The position numbers and the translations under genes were made by a program. Below are positions 40,780 to 48,581 of a DNA stretch of 54,964 nt, in pieces. The notes beneath the pieces were generated by a model, which searched no databases, was not told where the DNA came from, and was given only the letters and a program-made list of their open reading frames with translations. Position 1 is the first letter of the stretch. Each line of letters opens with the position of its first letter. The stretch covers positions 1 to 54,964 of the forward strand of contig JANXTZ010000012.1 of NCBI GenBank assembly GCA_025352125.1. Direction: 5' to 3'. Origin of the DNA: Deinococcales bacterium. GTDB taxonomy: Bacteria > Deinococcota > Deinococci > Deinococcales > JAAFIG01.

Positions 40780-43700
40780 ACGACCACGGTCAGACCCAGT
40801 AAGCCGACCACGACTTCTTCGGACAAGCACTCGAGTGAGATTCGCACCAGCTCGAGGTTCGGGCGCAGTGGACAAGTCACGACCACGGCGCGAATGTGCT
40901 CCCCGAGCTGGATTTGCGGCGGTGGGTTCGGCAAAGCAAACGTGTCAATGTCCCAGTCGTAACGCCCCGAGAGGGACAGATAATTACTGGGGTGAATCAG
41001 CTCAAGTGTATCCGTGCTTTCATCAGCGTAAATCAGGTGCAGGGCAGCATTGGCGAGTCCAACCTGCATCGGGTTGGTCGTGCCAGAGACCAGCGCGTGC
41101 AAGCTGCGTCCAACCGCCGAAATCTCGAGGTCCATCTGCGTTGGGAAGTTATCCCAGCGTGAGGTCAGACAGGCGTTGAGCGCACCCCCATTCCACAAAA
41201 AGGGAACTCGAGTATCACTCCAGTGCCAGCCTTGCGGGTCCGGGTTGAGGTTTTCAAACTCGAGCACCGGCGGTTTCAAACTCCAGAACGGGTACGTCCA
41301 ATGCGAGTAGCCATCCGTTCCAAGCCGCACTGAACAGGTGGCTGGGCGCGGCGTGAGGTAAGACTGCTGATAAATGGTTCGCAAATCCGCGTTGAAGTGG
41401 GCGCTGATCTCGAGCGGCTGCCATTCTTGGTCAGTGCTCGGGGGCAGTGCGGATTGGTCCTGTAGGGGGGCAAGGATCCGAATCTCGAGCGGTTGGTAAC
41501 GCGGCATTCCCAGATGCCTGAGGCGAGCCAGCACCAAGTGAATGCCCGCACAGTCCCCAAGAGTCGCCTGAAAGCCGTGCGGCTGCGTTTCCGCATCCAG
41601 TAGACACCCTTGGGGATTCTCGAGCGCAATCAATTCATCCGTCCAAAAATGGCTGACGGTTTGACCCGCGAATCCCTCGAGCAAAATTGTTTGGAGGGCT
41701 CCCCGTTGACCCTCCCAGCGTACACAAACCGTCGCCGCAGTGGTTGCAATATCAGACTCGAGCGTCAACCGCGTGTCCCCGTAGCCCGCCTCGAGCGTGA
41801 ATGGGACAGGTTGCCCATCGAGCGTGACCTCGAGCACCCGTTCGCACAGCAAGGGCAAGATCCAGCGAACTCGAGCGGCGCGGGTCAGGTGCAGCGCGTA
41901 GGTGGATTCGTCGCTGGCGCTCCAAAACTCAAGTTTGAACTCGGGTGTTGTGATGCTCGCGCTGTTCCAATCACCGGGAAACTGCGGCGCACAAGCGACG
42001 ATGCCCTGAGGGTAATTGGGGCGCAAACCAAACACGCCCTCGAGCACGACCCGTCCAAATAGGCTGACGCCATCGGCGAAATCGGTGGCTCGTCCTTGAC
42101 GAAACGGCTCGAGTCCCCGGCTGGGGAAATGCGGCGCGATGTTGATCGTGCCGGGGCTAAAGGATCGAAACGCCGATTCGTGTACCACGCCTGCCAGGAG
42201 TTTGTATCCATCACGTCCCCGCCCCGATTGGTAATACGCCAATGCCAGATGCAGGGTATCGGCAAAATCGATTTCCCGCACCGACCATTCGTAAGGAACC
42301 CAGTTGTTGAGCCAGCACAACTCACCGCCCTCGACCTTCACGCGCTCGAGACCCCATTCGGTGTAATGCAGGTTTTGCCACGCCGCGAGGGGCGTCAGCA
42401 TCCCTGCGTCAATCGGCAAGAAAGTCGTGTACAGACAAGCACTGTCATGACGGCGTTTCAAGCCCAGCGCGTCGCGGTACTCCGCCAGATGCCCACGCTC
42501 GGCAATCCACAGCGACTCGAGCACGCCCGTGCGAATTTTTTCGGCTCGAGCACGGTGTGACTCTGCCCGCTCGAGCGATCCCGTGCGTTCACAAAGTTCT
42601 GCCGCCGCCAGATAACCGGCGTAGGCATAGGCGCTGGACTGGGCTGTTCCTCCACCGTTGTACCAGATTGAATCGCTCGCCCAGACGTTGAGGTAACTTT
42701 CATACACACCGTCGTCGTCCGGGTCGAAGCACTCGCGCTGCCAGTCCAAGTGAAGCTCGAGTGCAGGCAGCAGCATTGCCTCGAGTTCTGGGTCTTCGCT
42801 CCAGCGCCAGGTGTGAATCAACTGGTCGAAATAGACTTCCTGCATGTTGTAGAACTCCGTGTAAATCGAGACGTGTCCCGAACCGTAAAACCGCGAATCA
42901 CGGCTTTGCAAACACCCCAAGCGCTCGGGGTCGGCCTCGAAATGGTCGAGGCTCGAGTCCTTAACCTGGTGCGGCAAAATGTGCTTGGCCTCGGCAATCA
43001 CGCGGCTCGAGTAGCCGTAAGCGGTGGGTCCATAGCGGATTCGCCAGCCGAGAAACGGAATATTCCAAGCCATGCCGCCGTGAACAAACGTGGGTGGGTA
43101 AAAAAGTGCGTCCACCGCAGCGTTCGAGGCGTCCATCGCCCGATCCAGAAAAGCGTCGGGGGTGCGGCACGCGACGGTTTGAGCCTGCCGTTCGGCTCGA
43201 TCCCGACCCGCCTCGAAATCCCTCTGCGGTTCTCGGGTTGGGTGTTCGCCGTTCGGTTGCCCGATGCTCCAATACAGTGGCTCTGACGGGATGGTCAGTT
43301 GCCCAGCCAGCAGGGGATCCTCGAGTGAGCCTGGTGGTGTCGAGGTCTCAAGACGCGCTGGGTCAGTCCATTGGTTTGCATCCGCCAGATTTTGCTTGGA
43401 ACCCGCAGGGAAAAATCCAATCACACCCAAGGGTTCTCCTTGCGGATGCACAACCGAAAATTGCGTCTCGAGCACCGAAAAATCATTGTCTTTGCAAGTC
43501 GCCGGGTCAAATCCTTTCGCGGTTAGTTCGGGGTGTTCGTTCGGGTCAAGTGTCCACAGCAGATTGCTCTCGACTTTGGGCTGCATGCCCCCATACACCC
43601 AAATCAACGCATCACGTGGTTGGCATCCAATCACCTCGAGCCGCACCGCAAAACCTGCACCTGTCACCCACGGCACAGCCTCGAGCCTCAGTTCCAACCC

Positions 43701-43979
43701 CTCGAGTTGGGGGTCAGACAGGCGCCACGAGGTCAGGTTGGGCTTGAAGATGGTTTGACATTGGTCAAAATCCTGCAACCACAGAACTTGCTCACCGCGC
43801 TTGAGGGCAAGCATCCAGTCGCCGCACACTGCATGACCGTACGCCAAGCGCAGGCAAGGTCGGTCGCCACTGAGAACGATGCTGGGAAGGTTCGCGCCGT
43901 AGAGAGGTCGGTTGTGAAAACGCGCTCCATTTTCACAAGTGATGGCATCGGCAGTTGGGCGGTACGAAGAACTGATCAC
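40776..43979 (-). CDS. DUF4450 domain, six-hairpin glycosidase-like protein
   Basis: A 1067-residue protein. The N-terminal domain (CENGARFHNRPLYGANLPSI, about 15-34, and CLRLAYGHAVCGDWMLALKR) matches DUF4450. The middle contains an alpha/alpha six-hairpin barrel, with DPDDDGVYESYLNVWASDSI and WYNGGGTAQSSAYAYAGYLA near 430-470, as in GH78/GH127-like enzymes. C-terminal domains are beta-rich. GTG 43979 starts with a GGGA site seven bases upstream. It is the fourth gene after the binding protein and permeases on this strand and is coupled to the GH43-like gene. Intracellular hydrolysis of imported oligosaccharides is inferred. Precise linkage is unknown. Confidence 0.7.
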   Translation of the reverse strand: MISSSYRPTADAITCENGARFHNRPLYGANLPSIVLSGDRPCLRLAYGHAVCGDWMLALKRGEQVLWLQDFDQCQTIFKPNLTSWRLSDPQLEGLELRLEAVPWVTGAGFAVRLEVIGCQPRDALIWVYGGMQPKVESNLLWTLDPNEHPELTAKGFDPATCKDNDFSVLETQFSVVHPQGEPLGVIGFFPAGSKQNLADANQWTDPARLETSTPPGSLEDPLLAGQLTIPSEPLYWSIGQPNGEHPTREPQRDFEAGRDRAERQAQTVACRTPDAFLDRAMDASNAAVDALFYPPTFVHGGMAWNIPFLGWRIRYGPTAYGYSSRVIAEAKHILPHQVKDSSLDHFEADPERLGCLQSRDSRFYGSGHVSIYTEFYNMQEVYFDQLIHTWRWSEDPELEAMLLPALELHLDWQRECFDPDDDGVYESYLNVWASDSIWYNGGGTAQSSAYAYAGYLAAAELCERTGSLERAESHRARAEKIRTGVLESLWIAERGHLAEYRDALGLKRRHDSACLYTTFLPIDAGMLTPLAAWQNLHYTEWGLERVKVEGGELCWLNNWVPYEWSVREIDFADTLHLALAYYQSGRGRDGYKLLAGVVHESAFRSFSPGTINIAPHFPSRGLEPFRQGRATDFADGVSLFGRVVLEGVFGLRPNYPQGIVACAPQFPGDWNSASITTPEFKLEFWSASDESTYALHLTRAARVRWILPLLCERVLEVTLDGQPVPFTLEAGYGDTRLTLESDIATTAATVCVRWEGQRGALQTILLEGFAGQTVSHFWTDELIALENPQGCLLDAETQPHGFQATLGDCAGIHLVLARLRHLGMPRYQPLEIRILAPLQDQSALPPSTDQEWQPLEISAHFNADLRTIYQQSYLTPRPATCSVRLGTDGYSHWTYPFWSLKPPVLEFENLNPDPQGWHWSDTRVPFLWNGGALNACLTSRWDNFPTQMDLEISAVGRSLHALVSGTTNPMQVGLANAALHLIYADESTDTLELIHPSNYLSLSGRYDWDIDTFALPNPPPQIQLGEHIRAVVVTCPLRPNLELVRISLECLSEEVVVGLLGLTVVV

Positions 43980-44147
43980 AGTTTCCCTTTACCAATATCG
44001 TGGCAAATCATTTTTGCTTCTCCGAAACATCATTCTCGAGTTTTTTCTTAAAATTTTACTGATGTGCCAATAGAAAGCTGCTCCTGAGAAAATTCAAAAC
44101 CACGATACCTTGGGCCTTGACTGGAGGTATGTGATTCACCAAAAAGT

Positions 44148-45017
44148 TTAGCCTTTGACCGAGCCGGCGGTGATCCCCGCGATGATCTGGCGTTGCAAGA
44201 AAAAGAAAAAAATCAGTAGCGGCAAGGAACCCAGCACAGCCGCTGGAAACAGCGTCGTCGGATTAAAACCATAATACCCCAGAAACGAGTAGACGTTGAC
44301 CATGATCGTCCTCGAGTTCGCATCAAACAAAAATACCAGGGGCAGCAAAAAGTCGTTCCAAATGGAGAGCGTGATGAACATCGTGACCGTGCCAATCACC
44401 GGGCGCAGCAGAGGCAGCACGATGTACCAAAAGACCGTGATCGGTGTGCAACCGTCAATCAAGCCCGCCTCCTCGAGTTCCTTGGGCAGGCTGCGAATGA
44501 AGCTTGTGAAGAAAAACACCGCGAACGGGATGTTGAAGGCGATGTAAATCAGAATCAATCCAGCGTAGGTGTTCAGCAGTCCCACGGAGCGCATCAGGCT
44601 GTAGAGCGGGATAATCACGACGAAGCTGGGAATCATCAGTCCAAAACTGAAGTACTGGTAAACCGCGCTCGACCAGCGCGTCTGCACTCGAGCCAACGGG
44701 TACGCGGCCAGCGCCGAGACGAGGACAATACCGATGCTCGAGACGGCGGTGATGAAAACGGTGTTGAGCACAGCCCGCAGGTAATTCATGCGATTGAATA
44801 CATCAATGTAATTTTCAAAGTTTAGCGTGTGCGGTAAACCGAGTGGGTTGACGGCAATCTCCAAGCTCGATTTGACGGAGGTCAGCAGCATGTACCCGAC
44901 GGGCAACAGGTAAATGACGGTCACCAGAATCAACCCGAAGGCGCTCAGCAACGTCACCCACGGGATCGGGCGGCGGCGTGAGTCGGCTCGAGTCGGCGGT
45001 GATTGAACGGTGTTCAA
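44148..45017 (-). CDS. sugar ABC transporter permease (MalG type), rhamnose-glycan locus
   Basis: A 289-residue CUT1 permease with six spans and the EAA loop KELEEAGLIDGCTPITVFWY (about 189-208). TTG 45017 overlaps the TGA of the previous permease gene (TTGA), so translation is coupled. Position between permease and DUF4450 glycosidase links transport and hydrolysis. No ATPase gene is present in the locus. The 168 bases that follow to 43980 have no gene and no obvious terminator, so the glycosidase genes are probably read through. Confidence 0.9.
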   Translation of the reverse strand: MNTVQSPPTRADSRRRPIPWVTLLSAFGLILVTVIYLLPVGYMLLTSVKSSLEIAVNPLGLPHTLNFENYIDVFNRMNYLRAVLNTVFITAVSSIGIVLVSALAAYPLARVQTRWSSAVYQYFSFGLMIPSFVVIIPLYSLMRSVGLLNTYAGLILIYIAFNIPFAVFFFTSFIRSLPKELEEAGLIDGCTPITVFWYIVLPLLRPVIGTVTMFITLSIWNDFLLPLVFLFDANSRTIMVNVYSFLGYYGFNPTTLFPAAVLGSLPLLIFFFFLQRQIIAGITAGSVKG

Positions 45018-45892
45018 GTGTTCAGCTCGCGGCTTCTGAGGTACGTGTTCTGCACGAGTGTCAACGTCAAAATAATCAGTAGCAGCGCGACGGTCAGCGC
45101 CGAGCCGTAACCGTAATTGCCTTGACCAAAGGCTTGATTGAAAATCTCTAAATTGAGCACCCTGGTCGCGTCGCCTGGTCCACCGCGCGTCATCACGAAC
45201 GGCAGTTCAAAGACGCGCAGTCCACCGATCAAGGTCAGCGCCGTGTTGATGGTCAGCGCGGGCGCGAGCAGCGGGAATTCAATGTACAAGAAGCGCTGCC
45301 AGACGCTCGCCCCCTCGAGCGTCGCGCTCTCCAAGAGTTCGCTGGGGATGGATAGGTAATTGGCTAGAAATATTGCGGCGCTGTGACCTGCGTACATCCA
45401 GATGTTGACGAGCGCCACCGCTGGCAGGGCGAAACCCGGTTCACCGAGCCACGAACGCGTCCACGACTCGAGTCCAACGCTAGTTAGCAGCAGGTTCAGT
45501 CCGCCCGAGAGCGGATTGTAAATGAACGACCAGACGAACCCGACGATAATCAGCGACAGCATCCCGGGCGTGAACAGCGCGACTCGAGCTGCGTCCCTGA
45601 GGCGCGGTAGCTGTCCCATCCACAGCGCCAAGCCCAGACCGATGACCGTCTGTCCCACGGTCACCAGGGCGGCGTAAATCAGCGTCGTGCCAAGCGGCTT
45701 TAAGAAACCGCTGACATCGTGCACCATGCGCTCGTAGTTGGTGAGGCCAATGAAAATCGCGCCACGCGCCGATCCGGTGCTGTTCGTTAAACTCAGGTAC
45801 AGCCCGTTGAGGGTTGGGTAGATCACGATCAGGCTGTACAGCAGCAAAGCCGGAGCGAGGAACAGCAGGGCGGTCTGGGGACGCATTCGCAT
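45014..45892 (-). CDS. sugar ABC transporter permease (MalF type), rhamnose-glycan locus
   Basis: A 292-residue CUT1 permease with six spans and the EAA loop PSELLESATLEGASVWQRFL (about 182-201). ATG 45892 (MRMRPQTALLFLAPALLLYS) starts right before the first span and has GAGAGG upstream; the frame is open for 14 more codons. With 44148-45017 and the binding protein at 45956 it forms one importer, probably for rhamnose-containing oligosaccharides, given the GH78/GH106 genes across the locus. Confidence 0.9.
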   Translation of the reverse strand: MRMRPQTALLFLAPALLLYSLIVIYPTLNGLYLSLTNSTGSARGAIFIGLTNYERMVHDVSGFLKPLGTTLIYAALVTVGQTVIGLGLALWMGQLPRLRDAARVALFTPGMLSLIIVGFVWSFIYNPLSGGLNLLLTSVGLESWTRSWLGEPGFALPAVALVNIWMYAGHSAAIFLANYLSIPSELLESATLEGASVWQRFLYIEFPLLAPALTINTALTLIGGLRVFELPFVMTRGGPGDATRVLNLEIFNQAFGQGNYGYGSALTVALLLIILTLTLVQNTYLRSRELNT

Positions 45893-45955
45893 ACAAACCT
45901 CTCGGGCGAGCAAACGGGGGCGAGAGGCTTTCACCCTTTCGCCCCCTGTGCTGAC

Positions 45956-47194
45956 TTACTTCTTGCGTTGAACCTCAAAAGCCTTATCGAAGTTTTGCAG
46001 CGCGGCGCCCTCGGTCATGTTGTCCGCAAAGTACTTGCCGAGCATGTCCATCCACGGAGTCTGCGTGTCGCCGGGCCAGCTTTGAAACGGGAAGGTCGCG
46101 CTGCGCCCCTCGGCGATGGCTTCGACAATCGGATCCATTTCATCTGCTAGATCGGACTTGACGGTTTTCAACGAGCTAATCAGGCTGGCACTCGAGGCAT
46201 ATTTCTTGTAATTCTCGGGACGTGCGAGGAATGCGACGTATTTCTTGGCGGCATCTTTATTCTTGCTCGAGGCGCTGACCATCACGGACGCGTTGGCAAT
46301 GGCGGACGCCCACGGCTTCGTGCCAGTTGGATTACCAGGGTAGGGAATCAGCGCGAATTTGAGATTCGGGTTGGATTTCTTGAACTCAGGGATGATCCAT
46401 GATCCGAACGGAATGAAGGCGACGCGTCCAGCGAGAAACTCGTTTTTTACTTCGTCGTAGCCGCCGAGCCCAAGGGCAACTTTCATGTCATAGAATTTTT
46501 GCAGATCGCGCATCGATTTCAGCACGCCGCGCCACGCAGCACTGTCAAACTTTGTCTTGCCTGCAATTAAGTTTGCGTCCGCATTGTCGTTCACGCGATA
46601 AATCGAGTTTGCGGCGATCATGCTGCTCCAAACCAGCGAACTCCACGAGTCTTTGAAGCCGACCACCAGGGGGCGGATGCCAGCCGCTTGGAGCTTGGTC
46701 ATGGCGCTACGGAGTTCGGGCAGGGTCGTCGGAATCTTGACATTGGCTTTGGCAAGCAAATCCAAGTTGACCATGAAACCTAAGCCGTCACCGCCAACTG
46801 GAAACTGGTAAACCTTGCCGCCGATGGTGGCGAGTTTCTTCGAGGCGGCGTTCAGCGACGAAACCCAAGGTTCACCGCTCAAATCCTCGATGTAACCAGT
46901 TTTCTGCCAGATCGTCATTTCCGCACGGGCGTGACCACCGAACACATCGGGGGCATCGCCGCCAGCCAAGCGGGCGTTGATGGCTGTACCGTACTGCGGG
47001 TCTGGCACGATCTCAAAATTGAGTTTGATGCCTGGATTTTCCTTCTCAAAGGCGGCGTTCAGTTCCTTAATGCTGTCCGGCGCGGTTAGCGTGAAGACTT
47101 TAAGTGTGATCTGCGATCCCTGGGCGGCGACCAGTGTCATGCCGGTCGCAATGAGCAGTCCAAAAGCGAGTTTGATCTTGAGATTCATTTTCAT
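45956..47194 (-). CDS. extracellular sugar-binding protein, rhamnose-glycan locus
   Basis: A 412-residue binding protein with a signal peptide (LKIKLAFGLLIATGMTLVAA) and the family opening ITLKVFTLTAPDSIKELNAA. Other hallmarks: AFIPFGSWIIPEFKKS near 272 and MVSASSKNKDAAKKYVAFLA near 305. ATG 47194 has AGGAGG eight bases upstream. It is the first importer gene after the LacI repressor on this strand. A 16-bp tandem repeat lies just upstream (47211-47242). Confidence 0.9.
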   Translation of the reverse strand: MKMNLKIKLAFGLLIATGMTLVAAQGSQITLKVFTLTAPDSIKELNAAFEKENPGIKLNFEIVPDPQYGTAINARLAGGDAPDVFGGHARAEMTIWQKTGYIEDLSGEPWVSSLNAASKKLATIGGKVYQFPVGGDGLGFMVNLDLLAKANVKIPTTLPELRSAMTKLQAAGIRPLVVGFKDSWSSLVWSSMIAANSIYRVNDNADANLIAGKTKFDSAAWRGVLKSMRDLQKFYDMKVALGLGGYDEVKNEFLAGRVAFIPFGSWIIPEFKKSNPNLKFALIPYPGNPTGTKPWASAIANASVMVSASSKNKDAAKKYVAFLARPENYKKYASSASLISSLKTVKSDLADEMDPIVEAIAEGRSATFPFQSWPGDTQTPWMDMLGKYFADNMTEGAALQNFDKAFEVQRKK

Positions 47195-47210
47195 ACAGTG
47201 TTCCTCCTAA

Positions 47211-47242
47211 AGTGTGAGTGGACGAGAGTGTGAGTGGACGAA
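47211..47242. repeat. 16-bp tandem repeat before binding-protein gene
   Basis: AGTGTGAGTGGACGAG at 47211-47226 repeats at 47227-47242 with one base changed. It lies between the ribosome site of the binding protein and the LacI gene end. Function unknown. Confidence 0.5.
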
Positions 47243-47266
47243 TGAGCCGCGGGCGGTGGTTGGTCG

Positions 47267-47301
47267 CTGGCTCGAGCCTGTAACCTTCACGCTCGAGCCA
47301 G
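47267..47301 (-). terminator. inverted repeat built from CTCGAG after lacI-type gene
   Basis: Perfect 10-bp arms CTGGCTCGAG (47267-47276) and CTCGAGCCAG (47292-47301) with a 15-base loop, seven bases beyond the regulator stop. The position suits a terminator or attenuator, though no T run follows. Confidence 0.5.
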
Positions 47302-47307
47302 GAGAAT

Positions 47308-48318
47308 TCAAGTGGAACCGCGAACGATCAGGTCAATCGGAATCTCGAGTCGTTCTTGTCCCGGCAAGAGCCTGCCCTCGATGCGGCGGATCAGCAGTTC
47401 GGCGGCGCGGAAGCCCATTTCGCGCACCGGAAAGTGCGCGCTGGTCAGCAACGGGTCGGTGGCGATGGCAAATTCGGAGTCGTTGAATCCCGTCACTGCG
47501 ATATCATCTGGGACTCGCAAACCGTGGGCTTGGATGGCATGTACCGCGCCGACTGCCAGGCGGTCCGTGGCGCAGACCACGGCATCGGGGGGTGTTTGCT
47601 CCAGTAGGCGCCGCATGGCAGCGCGTCCGCCTTGAATGCTGAAATCCGAGTTGACGATCAGGGTCGGGTCGGCGGCGATGCCCGCGCGGCGGCAGCCTTC
47701 GGTGAAACCCGCGTAGCGCTCGACGTTGTGCAGCACGTTAAGCTGAGCGACGGGTGGACCGCCGACGAATGCAATACGCCGGCGTCCTCGCGCGGCGACG
47801 TGATCCACGGCGGCCTCGATGCCGCTTCGGTACGAGGCGAAGACCGTCGGCACCCCCGTCGGGGCGCTGGGTTGGTCGAAGAGCACGAACGGTTGCGTCC
47901 ACAGCAGCAGTTCCTCGAGCATCGGACCCGGTGGCATGGCGCTCAGAATCGCACCGTCAATCCGACCTTGACGCAAAGCGCGTTTCAGCTCAGAGAAATC
48001 CTTGAGCGCCGATTCGATCACCAAATTGTAGCCGTGCGCCCCGAGCGCCTCGAGCATTCCGGCGAGGTTGACACCGACCGCCTCGTCGGTGAACTGGCCG
48101 GGATCGCTGACGACGTAAGTCACGCTCATGGACTTGGCGAGCTTCATGGCTCGCGCCGCGTGGTTGGGTTCAAAGTCCAGCACGCGCATCGCCTCGAGCA
48201 CCGATTGGCGGGTGTTGGTGGCGACCTTGGCGCTGGCGTTCACAACCGCCGAGACGGTGAACACCGAGACACCGGCTTTGAGCGCAACTTCCCTCATGGT
48301 GGTGCGTCTGGCAGTCAC
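47308..48318 (-). CDS. LacI-family transcriptional regulator of the rhamnose-glycan locus
   Basis: A 336-residue LacI-type repressor: N-terminal helix-turn-helix with hinge (TMREVALKAGVSVFTVSAVV, about 7-26) and a periplasmic-binding-like sensor domain (VVSDPGQFTDEAVGVNLAGM; GRRRIAFVGGP; AVVCATDRLAVGAVHAIQAH). GTG 48318 follows GAGAGGAACAGA, a better start than the TTG eight codons upstream. Two LacI-type operators (TAAACGTTTAG and CTAAACGATTAG) lie in the divergent region towards GH78, so it probably controls itself, the importer and the rhamnosidases. The inducer is presumably rhamnose or a rhamnoside. Confidence 0.92.
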   Translation of the reverse strand: MTARRTTMREVALKAGVSVFTVSAVVNASAKVATNTRQSVLEAMRVLDFEPNHAARAMKLAKSMSVTYVVSDPGQFTDEAVGVNLAGMLEALGAHGYNLVIESALKDFSELKRALRQGRIDGAILSAMPPGPMLEELLLWTQPFVLFDQPSAPTGVPTVFASYRSGIEAAVDHVAARGRRRIAFVGGPPVAQLNVLHNVERYAGFTEGCRRAGIAADPTLIVNSDFSIQGGRAAMRRLLEQTPPDAVVCATDRLAVGAVHAIQAHGLRVPDDIAVTGFNDSEFAIATDPLLTSAHFPVREMGFRAAELLIRRIEGRLLPGQERLEIPIDLIVRGST

Positions 48319-48399
48319 TCTGTTCCTCTCTGAGCGGTTCAATGCTGTACAGTTCTGGACAATCTGGCAGGATTTGGAGACACCGAAGGATCTTGAGCA

Positions 48400-48410
48400 T
48401 AAACGTTTAG
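48400..48410. promoter_or_regulatory. LacI-type operator TAAACGTTTAG
   Basis: The central-CG palindrome AAACGTTT is typical for LacI-family repressors. It lies 82 bases upstream of the regulator's start codon. A second, similar site is at 48462-48473. Confidence 0.6.
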
Positions 48411-48456
48411 CACTCTGCGAATGTGCGAAGAACCGCTGCTTTCACGGAAGAATCTA

Positions 48457-48485
48457 TTGACCTAAACGATTAGATGACTTAGTAT
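48457..48485 (+). promoter_or_regulatory. promoter TTGACC-N17-TAGTAT with operator CTAAACGATTAG in spacer
   Basis: The -35 box is 48457-48462 and the -10 box is 48480-48485. The LacI-type operator 48462-48473 lies in the spacer, so a bound repressor would block it. It drives the GH78 and GH106 genes; the start codon at 48582 leaves a leader of about 90 bases without further features. Confidence 0.65.
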
Positions 48486-48581
48486 TCACGATAATCCACC
48501 TTTTGTCAAGACAGTGGTCGATCATAAAACCGCCCTTCATCCTCACGCCCTTGACCGACCAATCTGAGGACTTTTGAACCC

